This document shows, piece after piece, positions 1 to 7,989 of a stretch of 50,606 nt of DNA. A program made the translations under genes and the position numbers. Every line of letters starts with the position of its first letter. Position 1 is the first letter of the stretch. Origin of the DNA: CAYNYM01 sp049366815 (GTDB taxonomy: Bacteria; Desulfobacterota; DSM-4660; Desulfatiglandales; HGW-15); contig JBMNCO010000011.1 of assembly GCA_049366815.1 (NCBI GenBank), positions 1-50,606 on the forward strand, written 5' to 3'. Under the pieces are notes generated by a model. That model saw nothing but the letters and a program-made list of their open reading frames with translations, made no database searches and was not told the origin of the DNA.

Positions 1-59
1 GATTGACAGAAAAAGCAACCAAAATCTCCTTTTCTTCTCACCTTTTCAACTTTATTGCT

Positions 60-214
60 GTGCTCATCCGGAAATATATGATTTCCGGATGGAACGGTCT
101 GCCGTCAGCATGCAGTGCTCAGCCTGACGCCTTTTCTTTGTATGATTTTTGCTGATGCCTGATCGCCGACGGCTGCAAGCGCTCATCCGGGGATGCTTAT
201 CTCCAGATGAGCAC
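60..214. repeat. Palindrome-ended dispersed repeat, copy A
   Basis: The element begins GTGCTCATCCGG (60-71) and ends CCAGATGAGCAC (203-214). These are inverted repeats of each other at 11 of 12 positions. Each end also folds on its own: about 64-90 as CATCCGGAAAT against ATTTCCGGATG, and about 181-213 as GCTCATC against GATGAGC. The interior resembles the reverse complement of 2308-2454. The structure is that of a small non-autonomous (MITE-like) or REP-type element. It fills most of the first 430 bases, where I see no gene. Confidence 0.7.
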
Positions 215-431
215 GAACCAAGATCATGGCGTTTTTTCAGAAGCCGAGACCATTGATCTCGCCTGGAACCCCAAGAGAAGTCGACATTTTGTTTGACTTT
301 CAAGGAATTCTCATTTAGTGTTTTTTATTATAATCTTTCATAAAACTGAAGTTTCAGGCACTTATATACCGTCTTGAGTTAAGGAATCCAAACAGAACTT
401 GATAGGATATATTTTTTGAGGAGGTATTCTT

Positions 432-713
432 ATGATGGCTTTGGCTGGAGGCTTGGTTTCTCTGATACTTGGGATCATCGGAATCATCGTTTGGTGGGGT
501 TATTTTGTGAAAGCCCTTATGGCAGGAGTTCCTGTGATGTTGATCCTGGGAGGGGCTCTTGCGACCTACCTGGGAATTGAAGAAATGAAGGATAAGAGGG
601 CCGCAGAAAGTTTTGATACCGAAAAAGAAGACCTCAAACAGGAAGTGGAAACCCTGAAGGAAGAAATCAAAGGGCTCAAGGACAATAAAAAGGACGCTCC
701 TGATAATGAATAA
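432..713 (+). CDS. Small membrane protein with C-terminal coiled coil
   Basis: This 93-residue protein has no family I recognise. Two hydrophobic segments (about residues 3-24 and 27-47) predict a membrane hairpin. Residues 55-88 are rich in Glu and Lys with heptad-like spacing (EKEDLKQEVETLKEEIKGLK), so a cytoplasmic coiled coil is likely. A strong ribosome-binding site, GAGGAGG, lies 7 bases before the ATG, which supports translation. A second ATG follows immediately, so the start could be one codon later. The gene stands alone, convergent with ndk, and the two share a bidirectional terminator. The architecture recalls phage-shock-type or LapA-like small membrane proteins, but that is only a resemblance. 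Confidence 0.7.
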   Translation: MMALAGGLVSLILGIIGIIVWWGYFVKALMAGVPVMLILGGALATYLGIEEMKDKRAAESFDTEKEDLKQEVETLKEEIKGLKDNKKDAPDNE

Positions 714-783
714 TCCACTGAGCCGGGAATAAATGATGTGCCCTTGGTCCTTACCCACCTCAGACCAACGGAGAGACGGAGAT

Positions 784-826
784 TAAAACATGGGATCCAG
801 CGCGCAGGGGTCCCATGTTTGGCTTT
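784..826. terminator. Bidirectional intrinsic terminator
   Basis: The arms AACATGGGATCC (787-798) and GGGTCCCATGTT (808-819) form a 12-bp stem with one G-U pair. A TTTTAAT run follows on the minus strand and a T-rich GGCTTTT on the plus strand. It lies between two convergent genes and can end both. Confidence 0.75.
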
Positions 827-877
827 TGGGGCAATATGGCCGATCTCGGTGAAAACGGCATAAAAGCCTGATGTTCT

Positions 878-1303
878 TCAGCCCCTCATTATCTCCAGTT
901 CATTGAAAAAATAGCTGATTTCAAACCGTGCGGTTTCCTCCGCATCCGATCCATGAACGATATTTTTTTCGATATCCGTCGCAAAATCCCTTCTGATGGT
1001 CCCTTCCTCGGCCTCTTTGAAATTGGTTGCACCCATCAGCTTTCGATACCGCTTGATGGCCTCTTCCCCGTCAAGCACCATAAGGACACAGGGACCGGAG
1101 GACATGAAATCAGTCACACTTTCATAGAAAGGCTTACCTTCATGCACCTTGTAGAAACCCTTTGCTTGATCTTTGGTCATTCTGATCATTTTCATGGCCC
1201 TGATTCTCAAGTCGGCCGCTTCGATCCTTTTAACAACCTCACCGATCAGATTTTTTGACACGCCATCCGGTTTGATGATTGACAAGGTTCTCTCTTTCAT
1301 CAT
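878..1303 (-). CDS. ndk: Nucleoside diphosphate kinase
   Basis: It transfers the gamma-phosphate of ATP to nucleoside diphosphates through a phosphohistidine, balancing cytoplasmic NTP pools. The 141-residue length is usual for the family. The N-terminal ERTLSIIKPDGV signature, the Lys and Arg residues of the nucleotide site, and the active-site motif NIVHGSDA with His117 are all present. The start is ATG-ATG, with an AGGAGG about 14 bases upstream, which is rather far. Either Met is possible. The gene is monocistronic and ends at the shared hairpin terminator. Identification is secure. Confidence 0.96.
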   Translation of the reverse strand: MMKERTLSIIKPDGVSKNLIGEVVKRIEAADLRIRAMKMIRMTKDQAKGFYKVHEGKPFYESVTDFMSSGPCVLMVLDGEEAIKRYRKLMGATNFKEAEEGTIRRDFATDIEKNIVHGSDAEETARFEISYFFNELEIMRG

Positions 1304-1447
1304 GCTTAGTATTGAAACCTCCTGGTTGTAATTTTATCGGCACTTTTCGCCCTCGAAAGTTCAAGGGCTGGCTAATAAAACAAAGTCCGCGGTAATCCGT
1401 CAAGGATTTTCTCCACATTGATTTAAGGGAGATTGGAAAGGGAAAAA

Positions 1448-2203
1448 ATGGTTACACAAGATCTGCAAGGTCGTCCGCAAGAAAAACCACGGTTGGATCG
1501 AGAACATGCCTTTGAGTTCAGTTGTCATCCCGGAATACCCTGTTTTACCCAGTGCTGCCGGGACATTACGATTGTCCTGACACCCTATGACGTCTTGAGA
1601 ATGAAAAGGGCACTGAAAATCTCATCAGAGGAATTCATTGATAGATTCACGATCATCTTTCCGAAGCCAAAGCACCTTATCCCATTGGTTGTTCTCAAAA
1701 TGAAAGAGGATGATAAGAGGTGTCCCTTTGTATCGGAGGCTGGATGTGCCATCTACGAGGACCGCCCGTGGCCCTGCAGGATCTACCCTCTGAACCCCGC
1801 TGATGACGGGACTTACCATCTTATAACCAACGCCTCCAGGTGCAAGGGACTCAATGAAAAGAAAATTTGGAAGATCGCCGATTGGCTTGTGGATCAGGGG
1901 ACGGAGGATTACGACGAAATGAACGAACTCCTCTCCAATATCACCATTCCTCTTCAGGCGCGGGATCTGGATATAGATAACCCGAGAATTGCTCAAATGG
2001 TTTTCATGGCCCTTTATCGTATCGACAAGTTTAGGGATTTTGTCTTCCAAAGCTCCTTTCTCAAGCGGTTGGATGTGGAGCCGGAACGGGTTGAAAAAAT
2101 CAAAAATGAGGACATAGAATTGCTTAAATTTGCATTTGACTGGATAAAATTTGGACTTTTCGGGGAAAAACTCTTTTGGGTGAAGGAACATCCCCAGGAA
2201 TAA
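1448..2203 (+). CDS. YkgJ-type zinc/iron-chelating cysteine-cluster protein, copy 1
   Basis: This 251-residue protein has the hallmark cysteine cluster of the YkgJ/CxxCxxCC family. Near residues 26-38 are a Cys, then CFTQCC; around residues 97-115 come CPF, GCAIYEDRP and CRIYP. The eight cysteines are expected to bind a metal cluster, but the biochemical role of the family is not established. The C-terminal 130 residues (motif DKFRDFVFQSSFLKR) extend beyond the core domain. I chose the ATG at 1448 because AAAGGGA lies just before it; an upstream TTG at 1433 is less likely. A strong terminator follows at 2243-2290. The next plus-strand gene is a paralogue, indicating local duplication. Confidence 0.85.
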   Translation: MVTQDLQGRPQEKPRLDREHAFEFSCHPGIPCFTQCCRDITIVLTPYDVLRMKRALKISSEEFIDRFTIIFPKPKHLIPLVVLKMKEDDKRCPFVSEAGCAIYEDRPWPCRIYPLNPADDGTYHLITNASRCKGLNEKKIWKIADWLVDQGTEDYDEMNELLSNITIPLQARDLDIDNPRIAQMVFMALYRIDKFRDFVFQSSFLKRLDVEPERVEKIKNEDIELLKFAFDWIKFGLFGEKLFWVKEHPQE

Positions 2204-2242
2204 AAATTCCTCTCCATTTCAATAAGGTCTGATCAGGATGTT

Positions 2243-2290
2243 GGGGGGCCTTTGGAGTCCGGACGGGCATTCCGTCAGGCCCCCTTTTTA
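2243..2290 (+). terminator. Intrinsic terminator after the first YkgJ-type gene
   Basis: The arms GGGGGCCT (ending 2251) and AGGCCCCC (2277-2284) form a GC-rich stem with a nested GACGG/CCGTC hairpin inside. TTTTTA follows at 2285-2290. Confidence 0.85.
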
Positions 2291-2307
2291 ATATCATCAC
2301 CGAGGAA

Positions 2308-2454
2308 GTGCGCATCCTGAAATGGGCCTTCCCGGATGAGCACTACAGCCGTCAATGATCAGGCATCAGCAAAAGCTGTAAAAAGACAAGGCGTGAGGCT
2401 GCGCGCTGAATGCTGATCGCAAGATCGATCCATCCGGAAGTCATGTCCGGATGC
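2308..2454. repeat. Palindrome-ended dispersed repeat, copy B (inverted relative to A)
   Basis: The reverse complement of this segment aligns along its length with 60-214. Shared blocks include GCTGATGCCTGATC, CAGCCT.ACGCCTT and the CATCCGGA ends. The left end folds as GTGCGCATCC against GGATGAGCAC (2334-2343). The right end folds as CATCCGGA against TCCGGATG. The repeat ends just before the start codon of the second YkgJ-type gene, so it supplies that gene's upstream region. Confidence 0.7.
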
Positions 2455-2466
2455 CAACGGGGCAGC

Positions 2467-3237
2467 ATGTCCTTTTCACGAGACAAAAAGCCTGTATTCA
2501 GGCCCCTGACAGACAAAACCTTCCGTTTCAGATGCCACAGCGCGATCTCCTGCTTTACCAGTTGCTGTGCGGATCTGAAACTCATGCTGACGCCCTATGA
2601 TGTCCTGAGGATAAAAAACCGTCTGGGTCTCTCCTCCCAGGCCTTTTTGGAGGAGTATACGGTTACGACCTACGATCCCTCCGAGCGTTTCCCCCGGCTC
2701 CTCCTGAAAATGCAACAGAACGAGAAAAAGACCTGTCCTTTTGTGACCCGGGACGGCTGCACTATCTATGAAGATCGACCGGGCGCCTGTCGCATCTACC
2801 CCGTTGGGAGGGCATCCATCACTGTCCAGGATCAAGAGGCTGCCCGGGAAAAATTTTTCATGATCCAAGAGGAACATTGCCTTGGTTTTCAAGAGGACAG
2901 ACAATGGAGTGTGGAGGAATGGATGGCCGGGGAGGGATTGGGTGATTACAACAAAATGAATGACAGGTGGATGCAAATCCTTACCTCCCCTAAAAGCCTG
3001 GGATCTGAAAAGGATGTCCACCGTAAGCTCAAAATGTTTTTCATGGCCTCCTTTAATCTCGACAGATTCAGGGATTTTATCTTCAAGTCCAGTTTCCTCC
3101 GACTTTTTTCTCTTGAGAATTCTCTCATTGAGGCCCTGGCCTCCGACGATGTAACATTGATGTGTTTTGGATTCCAATGGTTAAGATTCAGCCTTTTTGG
3201 AGAGAAAACGATGAAGATGGCCTCTGAGACTCGATGA
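2467..3237 (+). CDS. YkgJ-type zinc/iron-chelating cysteine-cluster protein, copy 2
   Basis: This is a 256-residue paralogue of the preceding gene with the same order of motifs: CFTSCC, LMLTPYDVLRIK, CPFV, GCTIYEDRP, CRIYP, and a C-terminal FNLDRFRDFIFKSSFLR. It is presumably a cytoplasmic metal-binding protein of unknown role. I chose ATG 2467 because the upstream alternative at 2410 lies inside repeat copy B. The ribosome-binding site (GGGGCAGC) is weak, so expression may differ from copy 1. Apart from the cysteine motifs, the two copies have diverged considerably, so the duplication is old. The gene is convergent with the SEC-C gene; about 55 bases separate them and I see no terminator there. 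Confidence 0.8.
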   Translation: MSFSRDKKPVFRPLTDKTFRFRCHSAISCFTSCCADLKLMLTPYDVLRIKNRLGLSSQAFLEEYTVTTYDPSERFPRLLLKMQQNEKKTCPFVTRDGCTIYEDRPGACRIYPVGRASITVQDQEAAREKFFMIQEEHCLGFQEDRQWSVEEWMAGEGLGDYNKMNDRWMQILTSPKSLGSEKDVHRKLKMFFMASFNLDRFRDFIFKSSFLRLFSLENSLIEALASDDVTLMCFGFQWLRFSLFGEKTMKMASETR

Positions 3238-3293
3238 GTCGTCTCCCCAAGCGCCAAACCTGATCTTGGACAAGCCTTTCCCAGGGTACAGAG

Positions 3294-4067
3294 TCAGTCA
3301 TCCACTGTTCTGGGGCCGATATACCCCGGGCGGTCCCGTATAAGGGCATCAATCTCCTCGCTGTTTTCCCCGAGGAACCGCATGATTTGATCCGACTTGT
3401 TTTTCAGGATGACGTGGTTTGCTTCCTGTATGTCTTTTCCTCTCAAGAGGATATTCTTTTGGAACAGCCAGGCGATGATCGTATCATCCGCGTCCAGTAC
3501 GACACTAAAGCGTTTTTGGAGGAAAGTCAGCCACTGACCGAATTCATGGGAATGCTCAAGGTGCTCGGTCGGGATCCCGATCTCATAACTCAACGGCGCC
3601 ATGGTGCCCGGCATCAAAAGCGATCCTCCCAAATAATCCAGTGCATGTGCCAACTCGTGGATCAGGGTCGAATCCTCGATATCCTGGGATATGGCGATAT
3701 ACAGGTTATTCGGGTCCGATTTCATTGTCTTGTAAACATTGATGAAAACGCCGCCGCTCTTCCCCTCATTTGTCCGAGGGTGGGCTCTTCCGAACAGATT
3801 CAGATCCGCATAGGCCTTTAGATCCACGAATTTCAGCCCCATTGAACTCCCTGTCAACGCTTTGATGTCCAACGCCTCGACCATCTCCTTTGCGCGGCCG
3901 TATGATACCGCAGGCAAGGCCGTGATTCTGTCGCCCATCTCCTCAAGCGTAACCTCTCCCAGGTCACCAAAGACAAGATCTTCCTCCCGTCCCAAATGGC
4001 ATTTCTTGAATTTTCTACCGCTGCCGCAGGGACAAAGTTCGTTTCTTCCGATCTTTTTCATAGGCAT
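3294..4067 (-). CDS. SEC-C domain protein with HExxH metallopeptidase-like motif
   Basis: The 257-residue protein opens with a SEC-C zinc-binding motif (GRNELCPCGSGRKFKKCH), as at the C terminus of SecA. The middle contains LIHELAHALDYLGG, an HExxH zinc-metalloprotease signature. Whether it is a peptidase is unknown, because no signal peptide or third zinc ligand is obvious. Two start codons, at 4067 and 4061, follow an AAGAGAG ribosome-binding site; the longer open frame upstream lacks one. It lies downstream of the small zinc-ribbon gene on the same strand and the two may be co-transcribed. The SEC-C identification is firm; the catalytic role is inference. Confidence 0.8.
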   Translation of the reverse strand: MPMKKIGRNELCPCGSGRKFKKCHLGREEDLVFGDLGEVTLEEMGDRITALPAVSYGRAKEMVEALDIKALTGSSMGLKFVDLKAYADLNLFGRAHPRTNEGKSGGVFINVYKTMKSDPNNLYIAISQDIEDSTLIHELAHALDYLGGSLLMPGTMAPLSYEIGIPTEHLEHSHEFGQWLTFLQKRFSVVLDADDTIIAWLFQKNILLRGKDIQEANHVILKNKSDQIMRFLGENSEEIDALIRDRPGYIGPRTVDD

Positions 4068-4202
4068 GGCTCTCTTGAAAAAGACCCATCGCTCGACACC
4101 ACCCTTTCCCATTTTGGTCCTGGGTCAGGCCGTCCTGGATATGGTCTCCTCTTCCAAAGCGTCTATTTTCGTTCTCTCCAAGCTCGCTCAAATAGAACGG
4201 AT

Positions 4203-4472
4203 TCAGTCCTCCATAATTCGGTCTTTATGGGCATCATATGACCAGGTGGGAAGCGGTCCCGACACCCCTGTTTCCGGGTCCATCCGATGCCTGTAGGAGG
4301 CCTTCACACCCTGGGTCTCCATCATGTGATTCCATCCACGCACAAAATAGGCGCACGCATCATTGAAACAGACCCATTGAAAATCCGACTGCCATGTAGA
4401 ATCAGGAGGGGTCCTCCATCTTTTCATTTCAACGCCGCAATGGGGGCATTGCGGTTTTTCCTGTGCATTCAT
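4203..4472 (-). CDS. Small zinc-ribbon protein
   Basis: This 89-residue protein has a CPHCG pair near the N terminus and a second pair, CFNDAC, about 30 residues later, forming a probable zinc ribbon. The remainder is rich in Trp, Tyr and His (for example WNHMMETQGVKASYRH) and resembles ogr/Delta-like zinc-finger proteins common in Deltaproteobacteria. No function is assigned. The start at 4472 is supported by GGAGG six to eight bases upstream; an in-frame ATG at 4511 is less likely. It precedes the SEC-C gene by about 135 bases on the same strand. Confidence 0.65.
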   Translation of the reverse strand: MNAQEKPQCPHCGVEMKRWRTPPDSTWQSDFQWVCFNDACAYFVRGWNHMMETQGVKASYRHRMDPETGVSGPLPTWSYDAHKDRIMED

Positions 4473-4564
4473 CCTTTTTCCCTCCAAAACCAGCCTGTTG
4501 AATTTAGACATACAAAGCCAAGTCGCTCATTATCTTCTCTGATATCCGGCACCAGGGCTATTGA

Positions 4565-4578
4565 AGTGGTGCACCACT
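4565..4578. other. Perfect 14-bp palindrome downstream of qmoC
   Basis: AGTGGTGCACCACT is a perfect palindrome 9 bases beyond the qmoC stop codon. No T-run follows it in the qmoC direction. It could be a weak 3' end structure or a protein-binding site. Confidence 0.4.
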
Positions 4579-4586
4579 CAAAAATT

Positions 4587-5744
4587 CTAGGCAAAATCCT
4601 GCCGCGCCTTCAAGTACCTCTCTTTAACGGCCATGGAATAAAGGACCACAGGACGAAAAGCAAGATGGGCCCACTTGGCAAAAGGGACCTCAAGGACAAG
4701 CATGGGAACCGCCACCATCAAATGGAACACATAGAGCACATAGGTCGTCATAGGCCAGTCGAGAAGCCTGGTGAAATGAACAAAAATCCCTGTAAGCGTC
4801 GTCAATTGAAGAAGAATCAAAAACATCCAGTCCGTCCCATGAGAATTCTTGTAGGGGGCCTTGCTCTTTTTGAGCCGACCGATCAGGGCATAGGTGGTCC
4901 CATAAAGGAGGGCTGCAGTCGCATAATACCCGAGAAGCCTGACGGGGTGGAGGAACGGGTAAATCACATCCCGCTGAAACATGATCTTGTCCCAGGAAAG
5001 ACCGATGACATGAATGCCGCCTGCAAGAAAGACAACCACCAGCAAAAAGACGGTACTATACCCCGTCATGATCAAAAGGTGGACCAGCCATTGCATTCGA
5101 TCGGAACACTCGCCGAATTTCTTCTGAGTAAGAAAATGGACGATGAGTTCTTTGGCCTCAGTGATATAGAATTCCAGCGGAATCTTGGACTTTAAATCAC
5201 CCATGATGAAACTGAAACAACGGTATGTGTTGCTCAACAGAAAAAAGGTGAGAACAGAGGCCATGATGAGGTCTGCGATCTCGACGGCCGGGGCCGGCCA
5301 AACGGAATTGAGATGGGCATGTTCCATGTTCGGATTGCTGCCGTGGAAGATCCACATGGCGAGACCAACGAGGATAGCCACAACAACAATGGCTATGATT
5401 TCAAATCGTTCCGATGTATAAAAACGACGCGCAAAACCGGTCCAGTCGTACTGAGCGGTCAGATATCGGCGCATGACCATCATCGTTTCTCCGGGATCCG
5501 CACCCCGGGGGCATTTGTCGGAACAATCTCCGCAGTAATAGCAGAGCCACGGCTCAGGACTCTTCAATATCCGGTCCTTGAGGCCCATCTGGGCATACTT
5601 GACCAGCTTCCTGGGAAAAGGGTTTTCCGGCGTGGAGAGAGGGCAGATCGCCGTGCAATTACCGCAATGAAAACACTTGCCGGCATCTTTCAGGCCAAAC
5701 TTTCTGAGATCCTCCATCAGATTCGGATCGACTTTGACACTCAT
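4587..5744 (-). CDS. qmoC: Quinone-interacting membrane-bound oxidoreductase subunit C
   Basis: QmoC is the membrane-anchoring, quinol-oxidising subunit of the QmoABC complex that delivers electrons toward APS reductase. The 385-residue protein begins with a ferredoxin domain holding two four-cysteine sets (CFHCGNCTAICP and CYYCGDCSDKCP, residues about 25-85), like HdrC. A cytochrome-b-like region follows with about six hydrophobic helices and several histidines (for example HFLTQKK, HLLIMTGYS, HFTRLLDW). The start at 5744 has GAGGAGG seven bases upstream. It is the last gene of the sat-apr-qmo array, 14 bases after qmoB, so the two are surely co-transcribed. Identification is strong because of order and domain structure. 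Confidence 0.95.
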   Translation of the reverse strand: MSVKVDPNLMEDLRKFGLKDAGKCFHCGNCTAICPLSTPENPFPRKLVKYAQMGLKDRILKSPEPWLCYYCGDCSDKCPRGADPGETMMVMRRYLTAQYDWTGFARRFYTSERFEIIAIVVVAILVGLAMWIFHGSNPNMEHAHLNSVWPAPAVEIADLIMASVLTFFLLSNTYRCFSFIMGDLKSKIPLEFYITEAKELIVHFLTQKKFGECSDRMQWLVHLLIMTGYSTVFLLVVVFLAGGIHVIGLSWDKIMFQRDVIYPFLHPVRLLGYYATAALLYGTTYALIGRLKKSKAPYKNSHGTDWMFLILLQLTTLTGIFVHFTRLLDWPMTTYVLYVFHLMVAVPMLVLEVPFAKWAHLAFRPVVLYSMAVKERYLKARQDFA

Positions 5745-5758
5745 CTCTTTCCTCCTCA

Positions 5759-7984
5759 TTACCAACCCTTAAAAGGATTCGGCCCAACCTCATCTATGGT
5801 TTCCGCAAATTTATCCAAGAGGGCGGGAAGCCTCTTATAATCGATGATGGAAACGGTCTCAAAGTGCACTCTTTCTGACTCGAGGGCAAGTCGGTTCAGA
5901 GTCTCTGAGACCTTGCTCAGCCTGATATCCGCCAGCTCGCTTCCCTTGATGAAATGACACTGATAGTCATCACCGTGTTGGCATCCAAGGAGAAGCACCC
6001 CGTCGATGCCCTTTGAAAGGGAATCGGCTATCCAGACAAGATTCATGGAACCCAGGCAGCGCAGCGGGATCACTCTCACATAGGGGTTGTACTTCATGCG
6101 ATTGAGTCCCGCCATATCCAGCGCCGGATAGGCATCATTCTCACACGCCAAGACCAGAATCCGGGGTTTTTCTTCATCTTCCTCAGGGACTTTTATGGCC
6201 TTGATCATATCGCCGATCATGGCAACCGAATAGTTCTTAAAAGAGATAATCCTCTCCGGGCAGGCCCCCATGCAGACACCGCAACGACGGCATCTCGTCG
6301 GCTGAGGTAAGGGATTGGCCTTTTCATCTTCATTGATAGCCCCAAAGGGACACTCCACGGTACAGCGTTTGCATTGGGTGCACCGTTTCATGTTAATCTC
6401 GGGAAAACTCATATCTCCTGCCCTGGGATGAACCGCCATCCCTCGCAAAGTCATTTCGACACACTGGACGGCCTTCATCACCGCACCGGTGCCGTCCTCT
6501 GCAGCATTGGCAATACCCATGGGACGCCTTACGCAACCAGCGGGATAGATGCCGGTCCGACGACTTTCATAGGGAAAGCAAATAAAATGCGAGTCCGGGA
6601 AATCGTTCCGGAGGGCCGGAATCTCCGGTCCCTGGCGATATTCAAGGTTCAGTATTTCTGATCGCCTGATCACATCCGGGGGAACGAACAATTCGTCCTC
6701 TTCTTTTTTATCTCCTGTCTTCTCCTCCTCTTTGCTTACATCAGGACCAAAGGCCGTCACCGGAACCATCCCTGTAGCCAGAACCACCAGGTCCAGGTCT
6801 TCCAAGAGTACTGTTTCGCCGAGGAGTTCATCTTCGGCCTCGACAGAGAGGAAACCACCCTCAGCCTGTACCGTCGGCCACTGGCAGCGAATGAAGATCA
6901 CGCCTTCCTCCTGAGCCCTACGATAGAAGTCCTCGGACTGTCCCGGCGTGCGCATCTCCTTATAAACCACATAGACATTGGCATCCGGATTCTGTGCCTT
7001 GATCCTCAGGGCCTGCTTCAGGGACGTGATACAGCAAACCGATGAACAATAGGGCAGATGGTCCGGATCCCTGCTGCCGGCACACTGCAGAAAAACGGCA
7101 TTTTTCACTTCACTTCCATCACCGGGCCGAGTGATTTTCCCATCCGAAAAATGCTCTTCAAACATGGTGTTGGTGATCACATCGGGCGAGGCCCCGAACC
7201 CCAGGGATCCGTCCAGTTTAGTCGGATCGTAAGGCCGCCACCCTGCGGCCATGACGACAGCGCCGATCCTGTGTTCGACGGTCGACCCATCCTGTTTGAT
7301 CGAGACCTTGAAGACGCCGGGGCCGCCCTCTGTCTTTTCTACAGACGCCCCGGTGTAGACCTCGATCTTGGCATCGGAGGTGACGGCCTGGATCAATTCA
7401 TCAACCTCATTGTCCTGGATACCCTTATAAGGGGTTGTGGCAATCTGTTTGACTTTTCTTTGGAACCCACCCAAATATTCCTCTTTTTCCACCAGGACCA
7501 CAGAATATCCCGCCTTTGACGCCTGAACAGCCGATGTCATGCCGGTCAACCCACCTCCCACGACAAGAATGTCCCTGGAGATTTCCTCCTCGGGTTTGTA
7601 GGGTTCCGGCAATTCCATAGCCCTCACTTTGGCCAAACCCATGCGAAGATAATCCTCGGCCATCATCTGGGTATCTTCCTCCCCAGGCTTTTGACACCAG
7701 ACAACCTGCTCCCGGAGGTTGACGCGATCGACGATACAGTGGTCAAAACTGAAGGCATCGTACATCACCCTGTGTGAACACGCTGCGATGAGCAGGGCGT
7801 TCGCGCCCTCATTCGCGATGTCCTCCTTTATGAGTTGCACCCCTTCGGTGCTGCACAGGTTGGGATGATTCCGACATATGGGAACACTGTCTTCCTCCGT
7901 GGCCACCCGGCCTAAGTGTTCGATATCGAGGGCATCGCCAATGCCGCATCCTGTGCAAATATAGACTCCAATCTTCTTTTCCAT
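5759..7984 (-). CDS. qmoB: Quinone-interacting membrane-bound oxidoreductase subunit B
   Basis: QmoB is an HdrA-like flavoprotein fused to an MvhD-like domain and acts in the cytoplasm within QmoABC. Of 741 residues, the first 120 contain CTGCGIGDALD. An FAD-binding region follows (DILVVGGGLTGMTSAVQA, about residue 140) with the CAGSRDPDHLPYCSSVCC motif of HdrA proteins. Two [4Fe-4S] motifs (CTQCKRCTVECP, CRRCGVCMGACP) come next. The C-terminal 150 residues resemble the MvhD delta-subunit (LACENDAYPALD, LRCLGS, GCQHGDDYQCHF). The start at 7984 has AGGAGG overlapping the qmoA stop, a sign of translational coupling. A longer in-frame start at 8050 would lie inside qmoA. Confidence 0.95.
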   Translation of the reverse strand: MEKKIGVYICTGCGIGDALDIEHLGRVATEEDSVPICRNHPNLCSTEGVQLIKEDIANEGANALLIAACSHRVMYDAFSFDHCIVDRVNLREQVVWCQKPGEEDTQMMAEDYLRMGLAKVRAMELPEPYKPEEEISRDILVVGGGLTGMTSAVQASKAGYSVVLVEKEEYLGGFQRKVKQIATTPYKGIQDNEVDELIQAVTSDAKIEVYTGASVEKTEGGPGVFKVSIKQDGSTVEHRIGAVVMAAGWRPYDPTKLDGSLGFGASPDVITNTMFEEHFSDGKITRPGDGSEVKNAVFLQCAGSRDPDHLPYCSSVCCITSLKQALRIKAQNPDANVYVVYKEMRTPGQSEDFYRRAQEEGVIFIRCQWPTVQAEGGFLSVEAEDELLGETVLLEDLDLVVLATGMVPVTAFGPDVSKEEEKTGDKKEEDELFVPPDVIRRSEILNLEYRQGPEIPALRNDFPDSHFICFPYESRRTGIYPAGCVRRPMGIANAAEDGTGAVMKAVQCVEMTLRGMAVHPRAGDMSFPEINMKRCTQCKRCTVECPFGAINEDEKANPLPQPTRCRRCGVCMGACPERIISFKNYSVAMIGDMIKAIKVPEEDEEKPRILVLACENDAYPALDMAGLNRMKYNPYVRVIPLRCLGSMNLVWIADSLSKGIDGVLLLGCQHGDDYQCHFIKGSELADIRLSKVSETLNRLALESERVHFETVSIIDYKRLPALLDKFAETIDEVGPNPFKGW

Positions 7985-7989
7985 TGGGC

